Positions 1 to 7,676 of a DNA stretch of 64,000 nucleotides are shown piece by piece (positions within the stretch are counted from its first letter, which is position 1; each line of letters begins with the position of its first letter). A program made the position numbers and the translations under genes. This DNA is from Lentzea sp. NBRC 105346 (GTDB lineage Bacteria > Actinomycetota > Actinomycetes > Mycobacteriales > Pseudonocardiaceae), in contig NZ_BSTQ01000016.1 in the NCBI RefSeq assembly GCF_030269605.1, forward strand, positions 124,001 through 188,000, given 5' to 3'. A model generated the notes under the pieces. That model was not told the origin of the DNA and did not search any database. It was given only the letters and a program-made list of their open reading frames with translations.

Positions 1-816
1 ATCGGTGTGGCCTACCGGCTCACGGGCAGCGTCGCGGACGCCGAGGACGCGGTGCAGGAGGCGTGGTTCAGGTTCACCTCCGCCCAGGGCATCAAGGACG
101 CGCGCGCCTGGCTGACGACCGTGGTCAGCCGCATCTGCCTGGACCGGCTGCGCTCGGCGGCCGTGCGTCGCGAGACCTACGTCGGGTCCTGGCTGCCGGA
201 GCCGTTGATCACCAGCGACGACGACCCGCTCGAGGCCGTCGTGCGCGACGACGGCGTGCGGATGGCGGCGCTGGTCGTGCTCGACCGGCTGACGCCCGAG
301 CAGCGCGTGGCGTTCGTGCTGCACGACGCGTTCTCCGTGCCGTTCGACGAGATCGCGGACGTGCTGACCGTCTCCACCGCCGCGGCGCGCCAGCACGCGT
401 CACGTGCGCGCAAGGCCGTCGCGGAGGCCGACCCGCCGCCGCGAGCCGCCCTCGACGAGCAGCGCGAGGTGCTGGAGAAGTTCATCGCCGCGGTGTCCGC
501 CGGCGACCTGAACGCCGTCATCGAGCTGCTGCACCCGGACGCGGTCGTGGTCGGCGACGGCGGCGGCAAGGTCCGCACCACGGTGAACGTCGTCACCGGC
601 GCGGACAAGGTCGCCCGGTTCATCTTCGGCCTGGTCCGCAAGTACCACGGCGTGCCGCAGGCGACGCCCGCGATGGTCAACGGCGACCTGGGCCTGCTCT
701 ACCCCGAACAGGGGGAGGTCGCCGCCCGCGTCACGACGTTCGCGGTGCGCGACGGCAAGGTCGTCGCGATCTACGACCACGCGAATCCGGACAAAATCGG
801 ACATGTCAGATTCTGA
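1..816 (+). CDS. sigJ: ECF41-type RNA polymerase sigma factor (SigJ-like), 5' end missing
   Basis: This is an extracytoplasmic-function sigma factor with a fused C-terminal SnoaL-like domain. The reading frame is open from base 1 and reads IGVAYRLTGSVADAEDAVQE, typical of sigma region 2, so the true start lies upstream of the window. Region 4 includes SVPFDEIADVLTVSTAAARQ. Three hallmarks of the ECF41 group are visible: WLPEP in the linker, DGGGK in the C-terminal domain, and NPDKI near the end. In this group the C-terminal domain modulates activity in place of a classical anti-sigma factor. ECF41 genes often sit beside carboxymuconolactone decarboxylases; one lies about 5 kb away here, not adjacent. 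Confidence 0.93.
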   Translation: MGVAYRLTGSVADAEDAVQEAWFRFTSAQGIKDARAWLTTVVSRICLDRLRSAAVRRETYVGSWLPEPLITSDDDPLEAVVRDDGVRMAALVVLDRLTPEQRVAFVLHDAFSVPFDEIADVLTVSTAAARQHASRARKAVAEADPPPRAALDEQREVLEKFIAAVSAGDLNAVIELLHPDAVVVGDGGGKVRTTVNVVTGADKVARFIFGLVRKYHGVPQATPAMVNGDLGLLYPEQGEVAARVTTFAVRDGKVVAIYDHANPDKIGHVRF

Positions 817-841
817 CAACATTCGGAGGCCGAACGGCCGA

Positions 842-859
842 TCGTTCATAACCGAACGA
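842..859. promoter_or_regulatory. Inverted repeat in the sigma factor-dioxygenase gap
   Basis: TCGTTC and GAACGA flank a six-base spacer, about 100 bases upstream of the dioxygenase start. It could be an operator or the 3' hairpin of the sigma factor transcript. No clear promoter was assigned in this 143-base gap. Confidence 0.3.
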
Positions 860-959
860 CGTACATTGGTCTCAACATCAAGTCTCTAAGGTCATAGTCG
901 GCCGCCTTGTTACACCCCTGATAACCCTGCCGTCGGGTGGAACACGGAGAAAACCGAAC

Positions 960-1586
960 ATGACCGAAGAGAACCCGTCCCGCCGCGCGTTCATCGCGAC
1001 CGGCGCGGCGGCCGTCGCACTGACGGCCGTGAGCTCGCCGATCGCCCAGAGCAAGCCGCTGGTCCTCACGCCGCAGTGCGTGGATGACGACGACACCCCG
1101 TCCAACATCGAAGGTCCCTACTTCAAGCGCAACTCCCCCGAACGCACCAACCTCCGCACCGCCGGCGTCACCGGTGTCGTGCTGAGCCTGACCGGATTCG
1201 TCTACACCCTGAAGTGCCAGCCGATCTCGCACGCCCTGCTCGATTTCTGGCAGGCCGACGACAAAGGCGCTTACGACAATTCCAGCCCGGCCTACAAGAT
1301 GCGTGGACACCAGTTCACCAACGCCTCCGGCGCCTATGTGCTGGAGACCGTGGTGCCGAAGGACTATCCCGGCCGCACGCCGCACATCCACGTCAAGGTG
1401 CAGGCGCCCCACGGCCCGATCCTCACCACGCAGCTGTTCTTCCCGGACAACCTCAAGGCCTACGGCATGAACGTCGCGGCGCTGAACCGCCGCGACCGCT
1501 TCATCGACCGTGACTGCGAGGTCGCGCTCGGCCCGCTGGTGGGCAACCGCTACACCGCGAAGTTCGACTTCGTGATCGACACCTGA
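960..1586 (+). CDS. Tat-exported intradiol ring-cleavage dioxygenase family protein
   Basis: The 208-residue protein begins with a twin-arginine signal (SRRAFIATGAAAVALTAVSS), so export across the membrane in folded form is likely. The body carries the intradiol dioxygenase pattern: NIEGPYFK near the start, a tyrosine in GAYDNSSPAY, a second in PKDYPGRTPHIHVKV, and the paired histidines of HIH that complete the non-haem Fe(III) site in the family. Members split catechol-like rings between the hydroxyls; secreted ones are thought to act on lignin or plant aromatics. The substrate cannot be read from the sequence. A purine stretch GGAGAAAA lies about ten bases before the ATG. The 3' end overlaps the convergent dehydratase by 37 bases. 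Confidence 0.88.
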   Translation: MTEENPSRRAFIATGAAAVALTAVSSPIAQSKPLVLTPQCVDDDDTPSNIEGPYFKRNSPERTNLRTAGVTGVVLSLTGFVYTLKCQPISHALLDFWQADDKGAYDNSSPAYKMRGHQFTNASGAYVLETVVPKDYPGRTPHIHVKVQAPHGPILTTQLFFPDNLKAYGMNVAALNRRDRFIDRDCEVALGPLVGNRYTAKFDFVIDT

Positions 1587-2575
1587 TCACCGGAGGAGCC
1601 CAGATAGGGCTGGCACAACACGAGCGCGTTGGCCAGCAGTGACCCGTCGACGTTCCCGCCGGACAGCACGGCCACCGTGTTGCCCGGCGGGATCTCGTCG
1701 CGGTGGAACAGGAACGCGGCGGTGCTCACCGCACCGCTGGGTTCCGCCACGAGCCGGTCGCGGGTCGCGAGCGTCCCCACGGCCCGCAGGATCTCCTCCT
1801 CGGTGACCGTGATGACGCCGTCGACCAATCGCTCGATGTGCGGCCACGTCGCGGGCGCGGTGGTCGGCGCGCGCAGTGCGTCCGCGATGGTCCGGCCGGT
1901 GGCGGCGTGCGACCACTCGACGCGCCTGCCCTCCCGCAGGCTCTGCGCGGTGTCGGCCGCGAGGATCGGTTCGACGCCGATGACCGAAGCGTTGGGTTGC
2001 AAGGCTTTCACGGCCGCGGCGACGCCGGCGAGCAAGCCGCCGCCGGACACCGGGACCAGCACGGCCGCGAGGTCGGGAATCTCGTCGGCGATCTCCAGCC
2101 CGATCGTGCCCTGCCCGGCGATCACCGCGCGGTCGTCGGACGGTGGCACCAGCACGAGGCCTTCCTCGTCGCGCAAGGATTCGGCGACCTGCCGGAGGTC
2201 CGCGCGCGGGACGGACGCGGCACGGGCGCCCAGTGCGCCGATCGCGTCGATCTTGACCGCCGGCGCGTCGTCGGGGACGACGACCGTGGCGCTGGTTCCC
2301 GCGAGCTGGGCGGCCAGCGCGACCGCGTGGCCGTGGTTGCCCGACGAGTAGGTCACCACGCCGCGCAGCAGTTCGGGTTCGGAGAGGCCGAGCACCGCGT
2401 TGACCGCGCCGCGCACCTTGCAGGAACCGGTGCGCTGCAGGCTTTCCGGTTTGATCCACAGCGTTCTGGACGCGGGCGCCCAGTCGGCCCGGAGCAGCCG
2501 CGGGTGCAGCACGTGGTCCGCGATCCGCATCGCGGCGACGCGCACATCGTCGAGCGAGACGAGGTCCGCGCTCAC
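1550..2575 (-). CDS. PLP-dependent threonine/serine dehydratase
   Basis: This is a fold-type II PLP enzyme related to threonine dehydratase and serine racemase. PLP lysine context is SLQRTGSCKVRGA, the substrate loop is SSGNHGHAVA, and the glycine loop is VSGGGLLAG; the C-terminal SGGN also fits the family. It would deaminate threonine or serine to the 2-oxo acid in the cytoplasm. It lacks the ACT domain of biosynthetic IlvA, so a catabolic role is more likely. I chose GTG at 2575 because family alignment begins at SLDDVRVAA; an open frame runs back to 2707 but crosses a strong inverted repeat and reads non-conserved sequence. It is divergent from the XRE gene. Confidence 0.85.
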   Translation of the reverse strand: MSADLVSLDDVRVAAMRIADHVLHPRLLRADWAPASRTLWIKPESLQRTGSCKVRGAVNAVLGLSEPELLRGVVTYSSGNHGHAVALAAQLAGTSATVVVPDDAPAVKIDAIGALGARAASVPRADLRQVAESLRDEEGLVLVPPSDDRAVIAGQGTIGLEIADEIPDLAAVLVPVSGGGLLAGVAAAVKALQPNASVIGVEPILAADTAQSLREGRRVEWSHAATGRTIADALRAPTTAPATWPHIERLVDGVITVTEEEILRAVGTLATRDRLVAEPSGAVSTAAFLFHRDEIPPGNTVAVLSGGNVDGSLLANALVLCQPYLGSSGDQVSITKSNFAV

Positions 2576-2597
2576 TTTTCTCGCATCCACCGAATAC

Positions 2598-2626
2598 GGT
2601 GGCGGAGTCACAGTCACTCCGCCACC
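2598..2626. promoter_or_regulatory. Perfect 11-bp inverted repeat upstream of the dehydratase
   Basis: Arms 2598-2608 and 2616-2626 (GGTGGCGGAGT and its complement) are perfect around a seven-base loop. With the dehydratase starting at 2575 this lies in its 5' leader, about 23 bases before the start. A second smaller repeat (GTTGAT-TCAG-ATCAAC, 2637-2652) follows. An operator or an RNA hairpin in the leader are both possible. Confidence 0.5.
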
Positions 2627-2785
2627 ATCAACCAACAGTTGATTCAGATCAACCCCCAGATGATCTGACGAAGCGGACAGTACCGCAGGTCGTTCGGACC
2701 CTGTCAACCGTTAGTCGACTCACAGCGTCTCAATTCGACTGGCAGTTGAAACCCGATAGGCTCGGCTCCGGACTGGAGGTGTGCC

Positions 2786-3211
2786 TTGCCTGAAACGGAA
2801 TCGTCGCTGGCCGAGCGTCTGGACGCGTTGTTCCGCACCAGCCGGCCGGGCAACCGCCGCTGGACCAACGACGAGGTCGCCGAGGCCGTCAAGAAGGCCA
2901 ACCCGGAGCTGCGCGTCAGCGGGGCCTACCTGTCCGCGCTGCGCACCGGCAAACGTGTGCGCCCGTCCGCGGAGCTGCAGGTGGCGCTGGCGAAGTTCTT
3001 CGGCGTCTCGCCCGCCTACTTCTTCGACCCCGACAGCGCGAGCCAGGTCGAGGCCGAGCTGGCCGCACTCGACGAGCTGAGCCAGGCGGGTGTCCGCGGC
3101 ATCGCGCTGCGAGCGGTCGGTCTGCCCAAGGACAGCCTCGACACGATCACCGCCGTGCTCGACCAGATCCGCAAGCAGCAGGGGTTGCCGCCCGTGCGGG
3201 ACGACGGGTGA
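2786..3211 (+). CDS. XRE-family transcriptional regulator
   Basis: The 141-residue protein has an N-terminal helix-turn-helix of the Cro/C1 type: WTNDEVAEAV, then SGAYLSALRTGKRVRPS as the recognition helix, then a segment ending FFGVSPAYFF that closes the domain. The start is TTG at 2786, set by a GGAGG box at 2775-2779. The last bases form a GTGA overlap with the protease-like gene downstream, so the two are translationally coupled. This regulator, an IrrE-like protein and a MAB_1171c-type membrane protein recur together in actinomycetes, which suggests one regulatory unit. The target promoter is not known. Confidence 0.87.
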   Translation: MPETESSLAERLDALFRTSRPGNRRWTNDEVAEAVKKANPELRVSGAYLSALRTGKRVRPSAELQVALAKFFGVSPAYFFDPDSASQVEAELAALDELSQAGVRGIALRAVGLPKDSLDTITAVLDQIRKQQGLPPVRDDG

Positions 3212-3741
3212 GGATGCGCGACTGGTTCGCCGCCCGGCGCAAGCGCAGGCACCTGCGGGACTTGCGCCGCAGTTGCACCGCCCGCCTGGGCGAGCTCGAC
3301 CTCGACCACGTCTCCAGCGTGGTCACGCTGTGCGAGAAGCTCAGCAGGCAGCGCGGGCGGCCCATCCACCTGATCCCCGCCGAGCTGAAGTCGGACCACC
3401 CCTGCGGCATGTGGATCGCGCTGGAGGGCGTGGACTTCATCGTCTACGAGGCGAACACCAGCAAGCCCCACCAGGAGCACATCATCGCCCACGAACTCGC
3501 GCACATGATCTGCTGCCACCGCGGCGGTGCCGCGCTGGACGAGGCGAGCGCGCGCCTGCTGTTCCCGAACCTCGACCCGCGGCTCGTCCAGGACATGCTC
3601 CGCCGGACCGGCTACTCCGACGAGCAGGAGCAGGAGGCCGAACTGCTGGCGACCCTGTTGCTGCAGCAGATCACGGCCGCGCAGCACGCGCCCACGGAGG
3701 CGATGTCCGTGGTGCGGCGCATCAAGAACTCGCTTTCCTGA
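3208..3741 (+). CDS. ImmA/IrrE-family metallopeptidase-like protein
   Basis: The 177-residue protein carries HELAH at residues 95-99, the zinc-binding HExxH signature of the ImmA/IrrE family, followed by a helical C-terminal half. In the known systems (ImmA of ICEBs1, IrrE of Deinococcus) the protease cuts a partner XRE repressor to derepress a regulon. Here the XRE partner would be the gene immediately upstream, with which it shares a GTGA overlap. That pairing is an inference from order. The next gene, encoding a membrane protein, starts 16 bases after the stop and may provide the signal. Confidence 0.8.
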   Translation: MRMRDWFAARRKRRHLRDLRRSCTARLGELDLDHVSSVVTLCEKLSRQRGRPIHLIPAELKSDHPCGMWIALEGVDFIVYEANTSKPHQEHIIAHELAHMICCHRGGAALDEASARLLFPNLDPRLVQDMLRRTGYSDEQEQEAELLATLLLQQITAAQHAPTEAMSVVRRIKNSLS

Positions 3742-3756
3742 CATGGTCCCGAAAAA

Positions 3757-4881
3757 ATGACCTCAGCGAAGAACATCCTGTTCGTCTCGTGCGCCGTGCT
3801 GTGGTGGATCGCGCTGGCGATCACGCTGACCGGCTTCCGCAAGAAGTCGGCCAACCCCGCGTACCGTGCGCTGCTGGTGGCGTTCGCGTCGAAGGGCATC
3901 GCCCTCACACTGGCGCACTCCGCGCTGTTGTCCGGCATCTCCCGGTGGTCCGGGGTGGCGAACCTGGGGATCCTGCTGCAGCACCTGTTCGGCGGCATCG
4001 TCTTCACCGCCGCGGTGCTCGTGATCCTCGTGTTCTGGTCCTACCCACCGGAGCGGGCGCGGCGGATGGCGCGGGTGCGCGTCGCGGCCTGCGCGGGCGC
4101 GGCCGTGGTGCTGATCCTGTTGTGGGCCATCACGTCGTCGAACCTCACCGGCCGCACGGTCGACTACCTGGTGCAGACGTCGAGCCGCCCGGTCGGCGCG
4201 GCGTACCTGCTCGTCTACACCGCGGCGATGGGCATCGGCCTGGTCGAGATCGCGCGCCTGTGCTGGGGTAGCGCTCGCACGACGCGGGAACCGTGGCTGC
4301 GACTGGGACTGCAGCTCACCACCATCGGTTCGGCGATCTACCTGATCCACCCGCTCAACCGGGCGGTCTCCGTCATCGCCAAGAAGATGGGCCTCAACCC
4401 GCTGGACTGGGAGCCGCTGTCGCTGACCGCCATCGGCGTAGGCACCGTGCTGCTGGTGGTCGGGCTGACGATCCCGGCGTGGGGGCAGTGGCTGCAGGAC
4501 TACCGGTCGTACCGCCGGATCCGCCCGCTGTGGCTCGCGCTGTACGCGAAGGTTCCGGGTATCGCGCTGGAGCCGCTCGGTTCGCCGTGGGGCGACCTGC
4601 GCTACCGGCTGTACCGGATGGTGATCGAGATCCGCGACGGCTGGCGGGCGCTGCGCCCGGCACTGGATCCGGAGGTCGCCTCGCGCGCCGAGGAACAGGG
4701 CCGCGCGGCCGGTCGCGACGGCGTGTCGCTGCGCGCTTATGTTGAGGCAGAACAGCTCAAGGCCGCACTGGCGGGCGGGGCGCGTTCGGCAACGCCGGTC
4801 GACGCGACCGCCGCCCACCTCGGTGACGACTTCACCGCGGAACTCTCCTGGCTCACCTCCGTCGCCAAGGAATTCCGCTAG
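3757..4881 (+). CDS. MAB_1171c-type multi-pass membrane protein
   Basis: The 374-residue protein has about seven hydrophobic segments in its first 250 residues (for example ILFVSCAVLWWIALAITL and AAVLVILVFW), then a cytoplasmic helical tail. The layout and the C-terminal segment from GIALEPLGSPWGDLRYRLYRMV match the group named after MAB_1171c, often called a putative transporter. No transport motif is visible, and a membrane sensor role is equally compatible. It follows the XRE and IrrE-like genes closely. Its stop codon lies inside the left arm of a long terminator hairpin shared with menC. Confidence 0.7.
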   Translation: MTSAKNILFVSCAVLWWIALAITLTGFRKKSANPAYRALLVAFASKGIALTLAHSALLSGISRWSGVANLGILLQHLFGGIVFTAAVLVILVFWSYPPERARRMARVRVAACAGAAVVLILLWAITSSNLTGRTVDYLVQTSSRPVGAAYLLVYTAAMGIGLVEIARLCWGSARTTREPWLRLGLQLTTIGSAIYLIHPLNRAVSVIAKKMGLNPLDWEPLSLTAIGVGTVLLVVGLTIPAWGQWLQDYRSYRRIRPLWLALYAKVPGIALEPLGSPWGDLRYRLYRMVIEIRDGWRALRPALDPEVASRAEEQGRAAGRDGVSLRAYVEAEQLKAALAGGARSATPVDATAAHLGDDFTAELSWLTSVAKEFR

Positions 4882-4929
4882 CGAACGTGACGTTCAGGGA
4901 CATAGATGTCCTCAAACGTCACGTTCGCT
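4880..4929. terminator. Bidirectional terminator hairpin between the membrane protein gene and menC
   Basis: Arms 4880-4894 and 4915-4929 form a perfect 15-bp stem (AGCGAACGTGACGTT). After a three-base internal mismatch a further six pairs (GGACAT) close around a short loop. Both convergent stop codons (4879-4881 and 4928-4930) sit at the stem base. There is no T-run, as is usual for actinobacterial terminators. Confidence 0.8.
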
Positions 4930-5884
4930 AGCCGATCGCGCGGACTCGGGTTAGGCGGTCCAGCCAGATTTGGGTGCGCTCTGGGGTGGCGGCGAACTGG
5001 GTGAGTAGCTCGGGGTCCGGGGTGGGGGCGGTGCGCGGCACCGGCAGGTAGCCGTCCACCGGGCGGAAGGAGTCGGTGACCACGTCACCCTGCAACAGGC
5101 TGAGGGTGCCCAGGCCGCACGCGAAGTCCAACTCCGGCAACGCCCCGGCGAGCGCGAGCTGCGCGGCCAGCCCGACGCTGGTCTCCAGCGCGGACGACAC
5201 GACGCACGGCAACCCCGTCGCCTCCGCGACCTCGAGCGCCCTGCGCACCCCGCCGAGCGGCGTGCACTTGATCACGGCGACGTCGGCCGCACCCGCCACG
5301 GCGGCGGTCTTCGGGTCCGGCGCCAGGCGGATCGCCTCGTCGGCCGCGATCCGCACGTCGGTCTTCCGGCGGACCTCGGCCAGCTCGTCGATCGTGCGGC
5401 ACGGCTGTTCCACGTACTGCAGACCACCCGCGGCCTTGTTCAGCTGCGTGATCCACGAGACCGCGGTGTCGACGTCCCACACGGCGTTGGCGTCGACCCT
5501 GATGTGCCCGTCCGGCCCGAGCGCGTCGCGCACGGCTTCCAGCCGTTCGAGGTCCTCGTGCAACGAGTCGGCGTGGTCGGCCACCTTCACCTTGGCCGTC
5601 TGACACCCCGAGCTCGTCACGATCTGATGCGCGCGGTCCGGGCCGACGACGGGCACCGTGCAGTTGATCGGAATCCGGTCGCGGACCGGCTCCGGCCACC
5701 CCTCGGTGCACTGCTCGACGGTGGTCTTCAGCCACCGGGCCGAGATCTCGTCGTCGTAGTCGTCGAAGGGGCAGAACTCACCCCAGCCCTTCGGTCCCTC
5801 GATCAGCACACCCTCGCGCACCGTGATGCCGCGAAAGCGCGTCTTCATCGGAATCGCGTACACCCGCGCCTGGTCGAAATCCAC
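4928..5884 (-). CDS. menC: o-Succinylbenzoate synthase
   Basis: This enolase-superfamily enzyme dehydrates SHCHC to o-succinylbenzoate in menaquinone biosynthesis. The 318-residue protein shows the catalytic set: KVK at 98-100, metal ligands D131 (RVDAN), E159 (YVEQP) and D182 (AADEA), and the second lysine K206 (VIKCTP). The N-terminal capping domain ends near residue 90. Length matches the actinobacterial MenC group. The GTG start overlaps the stop of the upstream gene by one base (TAGTG), so translation is likely coupled. Other men genes are not in the window. Confidence 0.95.
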   Translation of the reverse strand: MDFDQARVYAIPMKTRFRGITVREGVLIEGPKGWGEFCPFDDYDDEISARWLKTTVEQCTEGWPEPVRDRIPINCTVPVVGPDRAHQIVTSSGCQTAKVKVADHADSLHEDLERLEAVRDALGPDGHIRVDANAVWDVDTAVSWITQLNKAAGGLQYVEQPCRTIDELAEVRRKTDVRIAADEAIRLAPDPKTAAVAGAADVAVIKCTPLGGVRRALEVAEATGLPCVVSSALETSVGLAAQLALAGALPELDFACGLGTLSLLQGDVVTDSFRPVDGYLPVPRTAPTPDPELLTQFAATPERTQIWLDRLTRVRAIG

Positions 5885-6450
5885 TACCGCATGCTATCCA
5901 GGTTGTTTGGGGCCACGGCGCAGGCTGTGAGGAATCCCTGATCCGTGATGCCGAACGCCGTGTTGAACCGGGCCCGCGAGTTCTCCAGCGCGATCAGATA
6001 CGTGAGTTCGACGAGCTTCTTGCGGCCCAAGCCGGTCTCGAGTTGGTGGATGAGGTCGTCGGTGACCGTCGGCGGTGTGGCGGTCATCGCGTCCGCCAGT
6101 TTGAGGGCCAGACGTTCGGTGTCGGTGTACTTGTCCGAGGTCGCGTAGTCGTCGATCTCCTTGAGCCGGTCGATGTCCAGGCCGGCGTGTTTCTGCAGCA
6201 TGGCGCCGAAGTCGATGCACCACTCGCAGCCCAGCCGCACCGCGGTCCGGTACTGGACCAGTTCGCCCAAGGCTCCCGTGGTGTTCGGGGTCATGAGCTC
6301 GTGGGTCGCGCTGGCCATCAACAGTTTTGGGTGGTGGGCGGCGACCGTCATCGGTTCCGGAACCGCGCCGAACTTCTTCTTCGCGAACCAGTACAGGAGC
6401 TTGAGCAGCGGGTTCGCGTTCTTTGGTGGTACTCCGTCGATCCTTGGCAT
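5884..6450 (-). CDS. Carboxymuconolactone decarboxylase / AhpD-like protein
   Basis: The protein (about 188 residues from ATG 6450) carries the AhpD-like redox motif in VQYRTAVRLGCEWCIDFG, with a CxxC pair that in relatives cycles between dithiol and disulfide. The family includes peroxidase partners and ring-cleavage decarboxylases; the CxxC favours an antioxidant role. I chose ATG 6450, where the family consensus (MPRIDGVPP) begins; a GTG at 6486 would add 12 residues. It overlaps menC by one base, but a link to menaquinone synthesis is only positional. ECF41 sigma factors often control such genes, and one lies at the window start. Confidence 0.85.
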   Translation of the reverse strand: MPRIDGVPPKNANPLLKLLYWFAKKKFGAVPEPMTVAAHHPKLLMASATHELMTPNTTGALGELVQYRTAVRLGCEWCIDFGAMLQKHAGLDIDRLKEIDDYATSDKYTDTERLALKLADAMTATPPTVTDDLIHQLETGLGRKKLVELTYLIALENSRARFNTAFGITDQGFLTACAVAPNNLDSMR

Positions 6451-6534
6451 GACCTGTTGACGGGAGGGGCTCCGGAAATGTGACACCTTTGGGTGACTGG
6501 GTTGGCTTAGGCCGAATGCCTAGGGTCCATCAGC

Positions 6535-6711
6535 ATGAGCAACGACCTCGTGCTGGAGATCGACCACGAGTCGGCAGGACTGCTCGCCGGAACCCTGCTG
6601 GCGGGCGACTCGTGTGCCGTTCCGGTGCGCCATCAGAACGTCAAGCTGCTGCTTTGTGCGCTGCCCGGAGAGAACGGGATGAAGCTCTACCTGCGGCGCA
6701 ACAGCACCTGA
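6535..6711 (+). CDS. Small protein of unknown function (58 residues)
   Basis: An ATG at 6535 opens a frame with high third-position GC and no family match that I recognise. It begins MSNDLVLEIDHESAGLLAG and ends KLYLRRNST, with two cysteines and no membrane segment. Support for a real gene: a TAGGGT -10 element at 6521-6526 eight bases before the ATG, which suits a leaderless transcript, and a perfect hairpin shared with the convergent gene just after the stop. It is divergent from the AhpD-like gene. Short length limits certainty. Confidence 0.5.
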   Translation: MSNDLVLEIDHESAGLLAGTLLAGDSCAVPVRHQNVKLLLCALPGENGMKLYLRRNST

Positions 6712-6717
6712 CATCCG

Positions 6718-6743
6718 GGCCAGTCGTCCCCGCGCGACTGGCC
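6718..6743. terminator. Bidirectional terminator hairpin
   Basis: GGCCAGTCG (6718-6726) pairs perfectly with its complement at 6735-6743 around an eight-base loop. It separates the small plus-strand gene from the convergent RTX-like gene. Confidence 0.7.
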
Positions 6744-6755
6744 ACAAGGGACAGA

Positions 6756-7556
6756 TCACGGACAGCCCGTCACCGTGCCACCCAAGTTGTTGGTGGTGCA
6801 GGTGTCACTGCCAGAACCGCCATCCACCACGCCGTACGGCTTGACGAGCACCGGCGTCGGGACGAGCAGGATCACGGGTCCGCGGATGACGTCGTCATCG
6901 GCACCGCCGAGCACTTCGCCCTCCAGGGCCGAGGTGCCCTTGACCTCGGCGACGATCAGCGTGTCGGAGCCGCCCGCGCCGTCCACCACGCCCGAGTCGA
7001 CCTTGCCGACCTCGATGGTGTCGTCGCCCGTCCAACCGGTCACGTCAGCGCGCACTCCGCTGCACGCCGTGACCTCGCCGATCTTGAGCGTGTCGTCGCC
7101 GGGGCTGCCGCCGACGCGGCCGCACGCCGTGCCGACCTTCACCGTGTCGTTGTCGCGGCCGCCGTCGACGTTGCTGCCGATGCTGGACGTTCCGACCTCG
7201 ATCAGGTCGGTGTCCTCGTCGCCGAACAACTGACCGTCGACGTTGTCCAGGTACAGCTCGTCGTCGCCGCCGTTGCCCTGCACGATGATGCCGGCGGCGA
7301 CATTGTCGGCCGTGATCTTGTCGTTGCCGGGGCCGCCCTCGACGTGGGCGACGAAGCCGCCGCCGATGACCAGGAGGACGTCGTTGCCTTCGGCCAGGTT
7401 CATCGAATCGACAATGTCGCCGTAACAGACAATGTTGTCATTACCGCTCGTCGGCGCGGCGTTGCAGTTGTTCGCCGCGTGCGCCGGCAGCGCCATGCCC
7501 GCCGGTAAGAAAATTGCACTGAGAAGCGCGAGAATTCTGGATCTCCACCCGAACAT
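6756..7556 (-). CDS. Secreted RTX-like repeat protein
   Basis: The 266-residue protein starts with a signal peptide (MFGWRSRILALLSAIFLPAG, cleaved near AHA) and then consists of degenerate hemolysin-type repeats such as GGPGNDKI, GNGGDDEL, GSPGDDTL, GWTGDDTI and GGSGSDTC. In the family, GGxGxD repeats bind calcium between turns of a parallel beta-roll. Here many repeats are irregular and cysteines are scattered, as in a disulfide-stabilised exported protein. There is no catalytic domain. ATG 7556 is preferred because GGAGG lies five bases upstream; a TTG at 7568 starts on top of that box. Confidence 0.75.
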   Translation of the reverse strand: MFGWRSRILALLSAIFLPAGMALPAHAANNCNAAPTSGNDNIVCYGDIVDSMNLAEGNDVLLVIGGGFVAHVEGGPGNDKITADNVAAGIIVQGNGGDDELYLDNVDGQLFGDEDTDLIEVGTSSIGSNVDGGRDNDTVKVGTACGRVGGSPGDDTLKIGEVTACSGVRADVTGWTGDDTIEVGKVDSGVVDGAGGSDTLIVAEVKGTSALEGEVLGGADDDVIRGPVILLVPTPVLVKPYGVVDGGSGSDTCTTNNLGGTVTGCP

Positions 7557-7676
7557 CAAAGCCTCCAAGACATGCGAAAGACACGGGTTGACCAGGACAT
7601 TCGCCGCCGAGGCAAGGCTACGCGGGCGTTATGCCACCACGAGCCAGAATCACCCGAACGCGGGATATCGGAAAAG

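Noticed and set aside
2576-2707. N-terminal extension of the dehydratase to 2707
   Set aside because: The extra 44 residues do not resemble the family and the DNA there holds inverted repeats typical of a regulatory region.
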